Positions 5,554 to 13,804 of a stretch of 26,089 nt of DNA are shown piece after piece. Location of the stretch: positions 1 to 26,089 of the forward strand of contig DASCMH010000023.1 in NCBI GenBank assembly GCA_036010905.1, read 5' to 3'. Position 1 is the stretch's first letter. Each line of letters begins with the position of its first letter. Source of the stretch: SMWD01 sp002729875. GTDB lineage: Bacteria > Pseudomonadota > Gammaproteobacteria > Steroidobacterales > GCA-2729495. The notes beneath the pieces were generated by a model. The model saw nothing but the letters and a program-made list of their open reading frames with translations. It had not been told where the DNA came from and did not search any database. The position numbers were made by a program, and so were the translations under genes.

Positions 5554-7968
5554 ATGTCCGAGCAAGGCCAGCAGTTGCATAGCCGCGTGCCGATTCTGCC
5601 ATTGCGTGATGTTGTTGTATATCCGCATATGGTTATCCCGCTGTTTGTTGGCCGGGAAAAGTCAATTGTTGCCCTGGATGAGGCGATGAACTCGGATAAA
5701 CAGATTTTGCTTGTTGCCCAGAAGCAGGCGGATATTGACGAGCCTGCCATAGACGACATTTACCAGCTCGGAACGCTGGCAACGATCCTGCAACTGCTTA
5801 AGCTGCCGGATGGAACCGTCAAGGTTCTTGTCGAAGGTGGTGCACGGGCTGCGCTGGTCCAGCCGTATACAGATGAATACTTTTCAGCTGATATTCGACT
5901 GATTAAAGAAGATCAGGACAGCGCATCACGGGAAGTTGACGTCCTCAAACGTTCAGTAATTTCCCAGTTTGAACATTACGTCAAGCTGAACAAGAAAGTG
6001 CCACCGGAGATCCTGACATCGCTATCCGGTATCGATCAACCCGGTCGCCTGGCTGACACCATCGCCGCACATATGTCATTGAAGCTTGATGAAAAACAGA
6101 AAGTTCTGGCCATCGAAGGGGTACGGGAACGGTTAGAGCATGTCATGGGGCTGATCGACTCCGAGATCGACATGTTGCAAATCGAAAAGCGCATTCGCGG
6201 ACGAGTCAAGCAACAGATGGAGAAGAGCCAGCGGGAGTATTACCTCAACGAACAAATGAAGGCGATCCAGAAAGAACTCGGTGACATGGAAGATGCACCG
6301 AACGAGATTGCTGACCTTGAGAAGAAAATTGCGGATTCGGGCATGAGTTCTGAGGCGCACGAAAAAGTGACCTCCGAACTCAACAAGCTCAAGATGATGT
6401 CGCCTATGTCGGCAGAAGCGGCGGTGGTCCGCAATTACATTGATTGGCTGGTCAAAGTGCCGTGGAAAAAACGCTCGAAAATTTATCGTGATCTTGAAAA
6501 AGCCGAGGGTATCCTGGAAGAGGATCACTACGGGCTTGAAAAGGTCAAGGAGCGCATCCTCGAGTATCTGGCAGTTCAGCAACGGGTTAAAAAACTCAAG
6601 GGCCCGATACTGTGCCTGGTCGGTCCGCCGGGAGTAGGTAAAACTTCCCTTGGCAAGAGCATTGCAAGGGCGACGAATCGCAAGTTTGTCCGGATGTCGC
6701 TCGGTGGGGTGCGTGATGAGGCAGAAATTCGCGGCCATCGTCGCACTTATATCGGTTCCATGCCGGGTAAGATTGTGCAGAACCTTGGCAAGGTTGGTGT
6801 ACGTAACCCATTATTTTTATTTGATGAAGTAGACAAGATGTCGATGGATTTTCGTGGTGACCCATCGTCGGCATTGCTTGAGGTTCTCGACCCGGAACAG
6901 AATGCAACATTCGCTGATCACTATCTGGAAGTTGAGTTCGATGTTTCCGATGTCATGTTCGTTTGCACGGCCAATACGCTTAATATTCCTGCGCCTTTAC
7001 TGGATCGTATGGAGGTTATTCGCATTCCCGGTTACACCGAGGATGAGAAGCTGAATATTGCACGCAACTATCTGGTCCAGAAGCAATTGAAAGCGAATGG
7101 ATTAAAGGGGAAAGAACTCGCTATTGCCGATACAGCGATTCGTAACATTATTCGATACTATACGCGAGAATCCGGGGTGAGAAATCTCGAGCGTGAAATC
7201 GCCAAGATTTGTCGAAAAGTCGTCAAGAACTTATTGCTGTCACCGCGTGATAAACAGCTACACATTGTGCCGAAGAGCCTGCAAAAGTATCTTGGGGTGC
7301 CTCGCTATCGTTATGGACGTGCGGAAGAAAAGGATCAGGTCGGGCAAGTGACCGGTCTGGCCTGGACTGAGGTTGGTGGTGAATTATTGACAATTGAAGC
7401 AACGGTTGTACCGGGCAAGGGTAAGCATATTCATACCGGTCAACTTGGCGACATCATGCTTGAGTCAATTCAGGCGGCCACTACTGTTATTCGAAGTCGC
7501 GCTGAAGTCCTTGGTATTAAAGAAGATTTTTATCAGAATTTTGATCTTCATTTTCATTTGCCGGAAGGTGCGACGCCAAAAGACGGGCCGAGTGCCGGGG
7601 TAGGCATGTGTACGGCACTGGTATCGTCTTTAACCGGTATCCCGGTGCGTGCGGATGTTGCCATGACTGGTGAAATCACTTTGCGTGGAGAGGTTTTACC
7701 GATTGGCGGGCTCAAGGAAAAGCTGCTTGCGGCTCATCGTGGCGGTATAACAACCGCAATAATTCCTCAGGAAAATGAGAAAGATCTGGCTGAAATTCCA
7801 AGAAATATCAAAGACAAGCTAAATATTATTCCGGTAAAATGGATTGATGATGTTTTGCAGTTGGCCTTGCAGCGTTTGCCCGTCCCTAAGGATAATGCGC
7901 AGGTGATCGGTAAGGAAAAGGCACTGGAAAAAACCGGCAGCACGTCGAAAGGTGTTCGCGCCCATTAA
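5554..7968 (+). CDS. lon: Lon, ATP-dependent serine protease
   Basis: Lon is a homohexameric cytoplasmic protease that degrades misfolded and regulatory proteins. From the ATG at 5554 it has 804 residues, slightly more than the 784 of E. coli. The LAN substrate-binding domain begins at about residue 10 (RVPILPLRDVVVYPHMVIPLFVGR). A charged coiled coil follows around 190-260. The AAA+ module has Walker A GPPGVGKT at 357-364 and Walker B LFLFDEVDK. The C-terminal protease domain carries the Ser-Lys dyad, Ser680 in KDGPSAGVGM and Lys723 in GGLKEKLLAAHRGG. A variable Lys-rich tail of about 25 residues closes the protein. It has its own RpoH-type promoter upstream and lies in the conserved clpX-lon-hupB order. 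Confidence 0.98.
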   Translation: MSEQGQQLHSRVPILPLRDVVVYPHMVIPLFVGREKSIVALDEAMNSDKQILLVAQKQADIDEPAIDDIYQLGTLATILQLLKLPDGTVKVLVEGGARAALVQPYTDEYFSADIRLIKEDQDSASREVDVLKRSVISQFEHYVKLNKKVPPEILTSLSGIDQPGRLADTIAAHMSLKLDEKQKVLAIEGVRERLEHVMGLIDSEIDMLQIEKRIRGRVKQQMEKSQREYYLNEQMKAIQKELGDMEDAPNEIADLEKKIADSGMSSEAHEKVTSELNKLKMMSPMSAEAAVVRNYIDWLVKVPWKKRSKIYRDLEKAEGILEEDHYGLEKVKERILEYLAVQQRVKKLKGPILCLVGPPGVGKTSLGKSIARATNRKFVRMSLGGVRDEAEIRGHRRTYIGSMPGKIVQNLGKVGVRNPLFLFDEVDKMSMDFRGDPSSALLEVLDPEQNATFADHYLEVEFDVSDVMFVCTANTLNIPAPLLDRMEVIRIPGYTEDEKLNIARNYLVQKQLKANGLKGKELAIADTAIRNIIRYYTRESGVRNLEREIAKICRKVVKNLLLSPRDKQLHIVPKSLQKYLGVPRYRYGRAEEKDQVGQVTGLAWTEVGGELLTIEATVVPGKGKHIHTGQLGDIMLESIQAATTVIRSRAEVLGIKEDFYQNFDLHFHLPEGATPKDGPSAGVGMCTALVSSLTGIPVRADVAMTGEITLRGEVLPIGGLKEKLLAAHRGGITTAIIPQENEKDLAEIPRNIKDKLNIIPVKWIDDVLQLALQRLPVPKDNAQVIGKEKALEKTGSTSKGVRAH

Positions 7969-7999
7969 CTCCAAATAATGACGTCCTGGAAACTTTTTG

Positions 8000-8029
8000 T
8001 TGACAGCGGTTTTTGCCAGTTGGTATAAG
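8000..8029 (+). promoter_or_regulatory. sigma-70 promoter of hupB
   Basis: A perfect -35 TTGACA (8000-8005) and a near-consensus -10 TATAAG (8024-8029) are separated by 18 bp. Transcription would start near 8036, giving a 5' leader of about 90 nt before hupB. This is the strongest-looking housekeeping promoter in the window, fitting an abundant nucleoid protein. Confidence 0.8.
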
Positions 8030-8127
8030 GTCAACGTTGAAGGTAGTTACATGTTTTGCTTTAAGAGTCGTCATCGTTTTTGGCGATAGGGAATAAAATC
8101 CATTTTTTTACAAAAGGCAGTACTTAA

Positions 8128-8400
8128 ATGAATAAGGGTGATTTGATTACGAATGTCTCCAGTCAAACTGGTTTATCAAAGGCCGATGCAACTCGAGCTG
8201 TTGATGCTGTTGTTAATGCTGTTACAGGCACACTGCAAGGTGGTGGTCAGGTTTCATTGGTTGGTTTTGGAACCTTTTCTGTCAAGGCGCGTGCGGCGCG
8301 TATGGGTCGCAACCCAAGAACGGGTGAAGCTATTCAGATAAAGGCCAGCAATGTGCCTGGTTTCAAGGCTGGCAAAGCTCTTAAGGATGCCGTAAACTAG
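8128..8400 (+). CDS. hupB: nucleoid protein HU, beta-type subunit
   Basis: HU is a small basic dimer that bends and compacts DNA without sequence specificity. The 90-residue length is exactly that of the family. The N-terminal helices (MNKGDLITNVSSQTGLSKADATRAVDAV) form the dimer body. The DNA-binding beta arm holds the conserved GFGTFSVKARAARMGRNPRTGE and its tip proline. The C-terminal helix ends FKAGKALKDAVN. Placement between lon and ppiD matches the hupB location in many gammaproteobacteria, which supports the beta-type assignment. AAGG at 8114-8117 is the ribosome site. A strong promoter and a long leader lie upstream, and a perfect hairpin lies downstream. Confidence 0.96.
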   Translation: MNKGDLITNVSSQTGLSKADATRAVDAVVNAVTGTLQGGGQVSLVGFGTFSVKARAARMGRNPRTGEAIQIKASNVPGFKAGKALKDAVN

Positions 8401-8459
8401 CGCGCCTTTTGAATCGTGGGACTTTTTAAGTCAGGCGTATCCAGATATTAGAACGGTTA

Positions 8460-8493
8460 TACTACGCCACCGTTATTGTTCGGTGGCGTAGTA
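8460..8493. terminator. perfect 13-bp hairpin between hupB and the tRNA genes
   Basis: TACTACGCCACCG (8460-8472) pairs without mismatch with 8481-8493 across an 8-nt loop. There is no T-tract on either side, so it may be a terminator or an RNase processing or 3'-end protection structure for hupB mRNA. It ends 23 nt before mature tRNA-Val. Confidence 0.5.
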
Positions 8494-8516
8494 ATGCTGG
8501 CTGGCTTATTCCTTTC

Positions 8517-8592
8517 GGGTGCTTAGCTCAGCTGGGAGAGCGACGCCCTTACAAGGCGTAGGTCGTGGGTTCGATCCCCTCAGCACCCACCA
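8517..8592 (+). tRNA. tRNA-Val (anticodon UAC)
   Basis: The acceptor stem GGGTGCT pairs with AGCACCC, discriminator A, and CCA is encoded (8590-8592). The anticodon stem ACGCC/GGCGT holds loop CTTACAA, so the anticodon is TAC. D-loop (AGCTCAGCTGGGAGAGC) and T-loop (GTTCGATCC) are standard. Total length is 76 nt. Confidence 0.97.
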
Positions 8593-8615
8593 TTTATCCG
8601 GTATTGATTTCCTGG

Positions 8616-8692
8616 GGAGCGGTAGTTCAGCTGGTTAGAATACCGGCCTGTCACGCCGGGGGTCGCGGGTTCGAGTCCCGTCCGCTCCGCCA
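8616..8692 (+). tRNA. tRNA-Asp (anticodon GUC)
   Basis: The acceptor stem GGAGCGG pairs with CCGCTCC, discriminator G, and CCA is encoded (8690-8692). The anticodon stem CCGGC/GCCGG holds CTGTCAC, giving anticodon GTC. It lies 23 nt after tRNA-Val, so the two are surely cotranscribed, and it is followed by a terminator. Confidence 0.97.
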
Positions 8693-8700
8693 ACAGGAAT

Positions 8701-8731
8701 AAAAAAGCGTCATGTGAGTGACGCTTTTTTT
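8701..8731 (+). terminator. intrinsic terminator of the tRNA-Val/tRNA-Asp unit
   Basis: The stem GCGTCA (8707-8712) pairs with TGACGC (8719-8724) around a 6-nt loop, flanked by A6 before and T7 after (8725-8731). The symmetric A/T flanks would also allow termination from the other strand. Confidence 0.92.
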
Positions 8732-8783
8732 GTGTCTGGTACTTTACAATAAAGCCCTATTCTTTATTTAAGATGGAGCCGCA

Positions 8784-10700
8784 ATGCTACAATTTATTCG
8801 CGAACGTTTTACTGGTGTTGTCGCTATCGGTGTTATCGGTGTAATTGGTTTAACACTGGTTATTTCATTCGGGAACATGGATCAGGGTGGCGTGACCACT
8901 AATGCTGTTGCCGAAGTCAATGGCGAAGAGATCGGGCAGAACGCTTACCAGCGAGCTGTGCAGAATCAGCTGGCGCGCCAACTGGAGGCTTTTCAGGGTA
9001 ACCTGCCTGAGGTCTTGCAGGAGCAGATAAAGCGTAATGTGCTTGAGGCGCTGGTGCGCAACAAGGTTGTAACTCAATACGTGCATGACTCAGGGTTCAG
9101 GGTAGGCGATAACCGTTTGTTAAATGCTATCGGCAGTGAGCCCGCATTCCAGGTTGGTGGAGCTTTTTCCCGGGAAAGTTATCTCGCGACCCTGGCAAGC
9201 CAGGGGTTTTCTCCCGAGTATTTTGAAAGTGAGCAACGAGCGCAGTTGGCGGTCCAGCAGTTCGAAGACTCGATAGTGGCCAGTTCTTTCTTTACTCCAA
9301 GCGAATTTCGTCGTTATATAAAACTGCTTGCCGAAGTGCGAGAGGCAACAATCATGGTGCTTGAGCCTGCTGATATTGCAGTTGGCATCACGGTCAATGA
9401 TAAAGACCTGCAGGTGTATTACGAGGCAAATCCTGATGAGTTCAGGGAGCCGGAGAGCGTCAGCCTTGAGTATGTCGAGATTCAACTTGACGACATTGCT
9501 GCCGAGGTGAGTATCGATGAACAGGTTATTCAGGATTATTACCAAGCCAATGCGGATCGTTACGTTGCTGAAGAGCAGCGACAGGGTCGGCACATACTGA
9601 TAGCCATTGATGATGATACGGATGAGGGTGCGGCCCGTACGCTGGCTGGTGAACTTCATCAGCGTATCCTTGATGGTGAGCAGTTTGCGGATTTGGCCGG
9701 CGAATACTCTGATGACTCGGTGTCGGGTGCGCAGGGTGGTGATCTGGGCTGGGCGGGTCGCGGAGACAACGTTGAGGCTTTTGAGACGGCTTTATTTGAG
9801 CTTGAGATGGGTGCGATTTCGGCACCGGTGCGTACTGAATTCGGTTATCACATCATACGCCTGGATGCGATCAGGCCGGGCTCGTTGCGTTCTTTCGCAG
9901 AAGTTCACGATGAACTGCGCGACGAGTTGACGAAACAGGAATCTGCTGATCTTTTTTATGCGCTGGCTGAACAGATTGATGACCTGGCACTGGAAAACCC
10001 GACCAGCCTCGATGTCGTTGAGTCCGAAACCGGCATCAAGGTGCAAAGGGTCGAGCAATTTACGCGTAATGGTGGACCACCGTTTGGTTATAATGCATTG
10101 ATGGTTGATGCGGTGTTCAGCCTCGCTGTGCTCGAAGATGGTGAAAACAGTCCGCTCATTGAGACGGCCGAGGACAGTGCGGTCATTCTGCGTGTTGCTG
10201 AGCATCGGCCCTCGGTTCTGCAGCCGTTGACAGAGATCAGAGAACGGGTTGAAGCCAGCGTTCAATTACAGCAGGCAGGCGATATCGCCCGGGAACGTGG
10301 TGAAGAGATTCTGACGCGGCTCAAGACTGGCTTGATACTTGAGGATATAGCCGCTGAATATGATATTGAGGTTCTGCGTCCCGGTGCGTTGAGGCGCAGC
10401 TCGAATGAGATAGCGGCAGAATTGCTGGCAGAGATCTACAGAGCGCCTCATCCGGATGTTGATGGAGCCAGGGATTATCGTGGAATGTCATTATCCACAG
10501 GTGGTTATGCGGTTTTCCGACTGGATAAAGTCGAGGTCGGGCGTGCCGACACAATTCCGCGGGAGGTGCGAGATCAACGCAAACAATTGCTGGCGCAGCA
10601 GTTCGGTAATAATACGCTTTATGCGTTAATTGCCGATTTGCGCGAGCAGGCCAAAGTCATTGTTGCGCCGAATCTGTTTGATCAGGCCGAGACATTCTGA
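8784..10700 (+). CDS. ppiD: PpiD-like inner-membrane-anchored periplasmic folding factor
   Basis: PpiD is anchored near the Sec translocon and helps newly exported proteins fold. The 638-residue length is typical (E. coli about 620). A short cytoplasmic start is followed by one membrane helix (about 11-29, GVVAIGVIGVIGLTLVISFG). A SurA-N-type chaperone region begins at AVAEVNGEEIGQNAYQRAVQNQ. A single parvulin-type isomerase domain spans about residues 268-362, from GRHILIAI through SGAQGGDLGW to FGYHIIRLDAI. A helical C-terminal part completes the chaperone cradle. GGAG (8775-8778) lies 5 nt before the ATG. The gene follows the tRNA terminator, so it needs its own promoter, which I could not identify securely. 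The symporter gene follows within 15 bp. Confidence 0.93.
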   Translation: MLQFIRERFTGVVAIGVIGVIGLTLVISFGNMDQGGVTTNAVAEVNGEEIGQNAYQRAVQNQLARQLEAFQGNLPEVLQEQIKRNVLEALVRNKVVTQYVHDSGFRVGDNRLLNAIGSEPAFQVGGAFSRESYLATLASQGFSPEYFESEQRAQLAVQQFEDSIVASSFFTPSEFRRYIKLLAEVREATIMVLEPADIAVGITVNDKDLQVYYEANPDEFREPESVSLEYVEIQLDDIAAEVSIDEQVIQDYYQANADRYVAEEQRQGRHILIAIDDDTDEGAARTLAGELHQRILDGEQFADLAGEYSDDSVSGAQGGDLGWAGRGDNVEAFETALFELEMGAISAPVRTEFGYHIIRLDAIRPGSLRSFAEVHDELRDELTKQESADLFYALAEQIDDLALENPTSLDVVESETGIKVQRVEQFTRNGGPPFGYNALMVDAVFSLAVLEDGENSPLIETAEDSAVILRVAEHRPSVLQPLTEIRERVEASVQLQQAGDIARERGEEILTRLKTGLILEDIAAEYDIEVLRPGALRRSSNEIAAELLAEIYRAPHPDVDGARDYRGMSLSTGGYAVFRLDKVEVGRADTIPREVRDQRKQLLAQQFGNNTLYALIADLREQAKVIVAPNLFDQAETF

Positions 10701-10714
10701 AGCGACACTCGGCA

Positions 10715-11995
10715 GTGATTAGCAAACTAACAGGACTTGCGCTCCATTGGCAGATTCTGATTGCTATTGGGCTGGCTTCAGTGGTCGGTTACTTTGCCGG
10801 TGATACTGCAACAATCGGTCCCGTTACTTTTTACGCGGTCTTTGACTTTGTCGGGACGTTATTTATCAATGCGCTGAAGATGCTGATCGTACCGCTAATC
10901 GGTTCGTCAATCGTCGTTGGTGTGGCAGGTATAGGAACTTCCGGGCATCTTGGGCAACTGGGTGGCAAGACGCTGCTGTTCTATGCTCTGACGACTCTGT
11001 TTGCGATTCTTGTCGGGTTGTTGCTGGTAAACCTTGTGCAGCCGGGGGTTCAAAATGGCCAGCCGGTCGGTGAGTTGCTGGCATTACATGCGGATACAGG
11101 CGAATTACTTGCGCAGGTTGGCGGTAAGGGAGTCGGCGATGTCGTGCAGATTTTCCTGCGCATGGTGCCAACCAATATCGTTCGGGCTGCTGCAGAAGGA
11201 TCGATGCTTGGCATCATATTTTTCTGTTTGTTATTCGGTTATTTCATGACCAAGCTCGAAGATAATCTTGCCGAGCCTTTATTTCGCTTTTTCAGTGGCA
11301 TATTTCAGGTCATGATGCATATGACCGAATGGGTCATGAAGTTTGCACCGATCGGGGTGTTCGGGCTGGTTGCCCGAGTCGTAGCCAAGACCGGCTTTGA
11401 TGCGGCACAGCCGTTGTTGGTATTTGCATTCGTCGTGATGACAGCGCTACTGGTGCATGCTCTGATCACATTGCCGTTGTTGCTGCGCTGGGTCGGACGG
11501 GTATCGCCGTCGGCTACCTTCCGGGCGATATCACCCGCGATGTTAATGGCGTTTTCAACCGCATCATCTTCGGCCACATTGCCCGTCACCATGGATTGCG
11601 TGGAGAATGATGCCGGCGTGTCGAACCGGATCAGCAGTTTTGTCCTGCCTCTGGGGGCGACGGTAAACATGAACGGTACGGCGTTGTATGAGTGCATGGC
11701 CGCAATGTTTTTGGCTCAGGCGTATGGCCTTGAACTTGGCTTTACGGTGCAGTTCTCAATCGTTGTCATCGCGTTGGTCACATCGATTGGTGTAGCCGGG
11801 ATTCCTTCTGCCTCATTGGTGGCGATTGCGATTATTCTTGCTGCCGTTGGACTGCCGGTTGAGGCGATTGCCGTGCTATTTGTATTTGATCGAATTCTGG
11901 ATATGGCACGCACCAGTATTAACGTATTTGGTGATGCGAGTTGCGCGGTGATTATCGCCCGGCTCGAGGGTGAAGACACCAAGCTGCTGCCTTAA
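10715..11995 (+). CDS. dicarboxylate/acidic amino acid:cation symporter (DAACS/SDF family)
   Basis: This is an inner-membrane secondary transporter of 426 residues with a GTG start, using the elevator fold of GltPh. The serine-rich hairpin HP1 (FSTASSSATLPVTMDC), the TM7 motif MNGT near residue 319 and HP2 (GIAGIP-type GVAGIPSASLV) are present. TM8 keeps every binding residue known from GltPh in the order Asp392, Asp396, Arg399, Thr400, Asn403, Asp407. The retained arginine argues for an acidic substrate such as glutamate, aspartate or a C4-dicarboxylate and against a neutral amino acid. It starts 15 bp after ppiD and is probably cotranscribed with it. It separates ppiD from fabI, which are often direct neighbours. 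Substrate and coupling ion cannot be fixed from sequence. Confidence 0.9.
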   Translation: MISKLTGLALHWQILIAIGLASVVGYFAGDTATIGPVTFYAVFDFVGTLFINALKMLIVPLIGSSIVVGVAGIGTSGHLGQLGGKTLLFYALTTLFAILVGLLLVNLVQPGVQNGQPVGELLALHADTGELLAQVGGKGVGDVVQIFLRMVPTNIVRAAAEGSMLGIIFFCLLFGYFMTKLEDNLAEPLFRFFSGIFQVMMHMTEWVMKFAPIGVFGLVARVVAKTGFDAAQPLLVFAFVVMTALLVHALITLPLLLRWVGRVSPSATFRAISPAMLMAFSTASSSATLPVTMDCVENDAGVSNRISSFVLPLGATVNMNGTALYECMAAMFLAQAYGLELGFTVQFSIVVIALVTSIGVAGIPSASLVAIAIILAAVGLPVEAIAVLFVFDRILDMARTSINVFGDASCAVIIARLEGEDTKLLP

Positions 11996-12002
11996 CCGGG
12001 GT

Positions 12003-12017
12003 ATTGGCGCCAGGCGG
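12003..12017 (+). repeat. 15-nt element ATTGGYGCCAGGCRG, copy 1
   Basis: ATTGGCGCCAGGCGG starts 8 bases after the symporter stop codon. A second copy with two transitions follows the epimerase gene at 17843. Both lie just downstream of a stop codon. It may be a small dispersed 3'-end element or chance. Confidence 0.25.
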
Positions 12018-12033
12018 CAATTACCCAAACTGG

Positions 12034-12813
12034 TCAGCTGATACCAAATCCAAGGATGTTGTAGCCGGCATCTACATAGATGATTTCACCCGTAATGCCT
12101 GAGGCGAGATCCGAGCTGAGAAATGCAACAACGTTGCCAACTTCTTCTGTCGTGATGGTGCGACGCAAAGGTGCAACTTTTTCAAACTGAGTCATCATGC
12201 CGCGAATTCCGCCGATACCCATCGCTGCAAGTGTTTTAATCGGCCCTGCGGAGATGCCGTTGACCCGGATGCCGTGCTTGCCAAGATCGGCCGCCATAAA
12301 ACGCACATTGGCTTCGAGGCTGGCTTTGGCCGGCCCCATAATATTGTAGCTTGGAATAGCCCGTGCGGCGCCGAGGTAACTAAGCGTCACCAGGGAGCTA
12401 TTTGCCCTGAGCATGGACCTACCGGCTTTGGCCAGTGCCGGGAAGCTGTAGCTGGAGACATCGTGGGCGACATGTGAGCCTTCACGATTGACGGTTTCAA
12501 GGTAATCACCGGACATTTGATCGCGGGGCGCGAATCCGATTGAGTGCAGAATAATATCAAGATCGTCCCACTCCTTGTTCAGTGTTCGAAATACGGCATC
12601 GATTTGTTCGTCATCCGTGACATCCATCGGCATGCACAGTGAACTGTCGATTTGCTCGGCAAAGCCAATGACCCGATCCTTGATTTTGTCCCCTTGGTAT
12701 GTGAAGGCGAGCTCACAGCCCTCACGTGCCATGACTTGTGCAGTCCCCCAGGCAATAGAGCGGTCGCTTGCTATGCCTGTTATTAGCGCTTTTTTACCTT
12801 CCAGAAATCCCAT
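12034..12813 (-). CDS. fabI: enoyl-[acyl-carrier-protein] reductase FabI (NADH-dependent)
   Basis: FabI does the last reduction in each round of type II fatty acid elongation. The start is placed at the internal Met (MGFLEGKKALITG), giving 259 residues against 262 in E. coli; a frame 11 residues longer begins with nothing resembling the family. The NAD-binding start is GIASDRSIAWG. The catalytic residues keep E. coli numbering: Tyr146 and Tyr156, with Lys163 in YNIMGPAKAS. Gly93 and Phe94 of HSIGFAP are the usual triclosan-sensitive residues. The ISAGPIKTLAAMGI loop is the substrate-binding flap. It faces the ppiD/symporter unit tail to tail, with 38 bp between the stops, and is divergent from the methyltransferase-rnhA-dnaQ genes. 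Confidence 0.97.
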   Translation of the reverse strand: MGFLEGKKALITGIASDRSIAWGTAQVMAREGCELAFTYQGDKIKDRVIGFAEQIDSSLCMPMDVTDDEQIDAVFRTLNKEWDDLDIILHSIGFAPRDQMSGDYLETVNREGSHVAHDVSSYSFPALAKAGRSMLRANSSLVTLSYLGAARAIPSYNIMGPAKASLEANVRFMAADLGKHGIRVNGISAGPIKTLAAMGIGGIRGMMTQFEKVAPLRRTITTEEVGNVVAFLSSDLASGITGEIIYVDAGYNILGFGIS

Positions 12814-12997
12814 ATTCCACCTGAACCAGCTGCGTATGCGGGGCATTGTACGACGAAAAGAGCCGCTTGCTATGTTTGCAGATAAATAATCGGATTATTA
12901 CGTGAACAAGAAAATCCGGCTGAATTCGAATTTTGGTGCCGGTGTTCTGTATTATAACGTGTAGATTCTGCAGGTAAGACAGGGTTTGTTTGTACTG

Positions 12998-13804
12998 ATG
13001 AGCGAGACCAGTTGGCTTGAAACAACAACCGGACAAAGTTTGCTTCGCCAGGAGAGTATCCGGGTGCGGCTGGCACTTGAGAGTATTTTTGGTGACCAGT
13101 TTCTGCAGATTGGTGTGTGGGGCGGGAATGAATTTCAACGCTTTGCCCGCACCAAGCGAACTGCGGTTACAGGTAGTGCTACGGAAGATTCGCCTGATCT
13201 GGTCACGGCGGCAAATTGCCTCGGGATCGCGAGTGATTCGATAGATGTTGTCCTGCTGCCGCATATACTTGAAACCCACGATGATCCGCACGGCATCTTG
13301 CGCGAACTTGACAGGGTTCTGCGCTCTGATGGCCATGTCGTGATTCTCGGCTTCAATCCAGTCAGTTTGTGGGGGTTGAGACACCTGTTGTCACGCCGCC
13401 GGTTCCCACCGGGATGTAGCCGGCTGATTTCGGAACATCGGTTAAGGGATTGGCTACGGTTGCTGAATTTCTCAATCAATCATTCATCATTTCATTATTT
13501 TCCGGCGCCGATTCTTCGCCGTACCGGCAGACGAAACCGGCGTGCGGCTGCGCTGGCGGAAGGCAAGATCGGCAAAAATCAGCAGAGTGATCCTGCGCGT
13601 CGCGCCAATCGTTTATTTCGAGCCATGCGGTTGAGTTTTACCGCTGCGCTGGAGGTCTGGCGTCGGCATGCACCGTTTGCCGGTTGCTATATGCTGGTTG
13701 CCAGGAAGACGCTTTATACCGTGACGCCGATCAAACCGGCCTGGAATCTGAAGCGCAGATTTGTTGGCAGCCTGGTTAACCCGTCGACCCGTAACGTTGC
13801 ATGA
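12998..13804 (+). CDS. YafS-like class I SAM-dependent methyltransferase
   Basis: This 268-residue protein fits the Methyltransf_11 fold in its second half: DSIDVVLLPHILETHDDPHGILRELDRVLRSDGHVVILGFNPVSLWGLRHL covers motifs II to IV and the following strand. The SAM-binding motif I is degenerate (FLQIGVWGGN in place of the usual LDLGCGTG). E. coli YafS, which lies beside rnhA and dnaQ, has from memory a similar non-canonical motif I and the same GFNPxSxxGLR block, so this is probably its orthologue. The substrate is unknown to me. The ATG at 12998 is preferred over a TTG at 12986; neither has a strong ribosome site. The stop overlaps the rnhA start as ATGA, so translation is probably coupled. 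Confidence 0.8.
   Translation: MSETSWLETTTGQSLLRQESIRVRLALESIFGDQFLQIGVWGGNEFQRFARTKRTAVTGSATEDSPDLVTAANCLGIASDSIDVVLLPHILETHDDPHGILRELDRVLRSDGHVVILGFNPVSLWGLRHLLSRRRFPPGCSRLISEHRLRDWLRLLNFSINHSSFHYFPAPILRRTGRRNRRAAALAEGKIGKNQQSDPARRANRLFRAMRLSFTAALEVWRRHAPFAGCYMLVARKTLYTVTPIKPAWNLKRRFVGSLVNPSTRNVA

Noticed and set aside
6133..6738. 201-residue minus-strand frame opposite lon
   Set aside because: It lies fully within lon on the opposite strand and has no domain pattern or ribosome site.
8743..8770. Promoter TTTACA-16-TATTTA before ppiD
   Set aside because: Transcription would start at the ribosome site, leaving almost no leader, and the -10 is poor.
12794..13384. 196-residue minus-strand frame over the fabI-methyltransferase gap
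   Set aside because: It overlaps both the start of fabI in another frame and the methyltransferase coding region, and its composition resembles no protein family.
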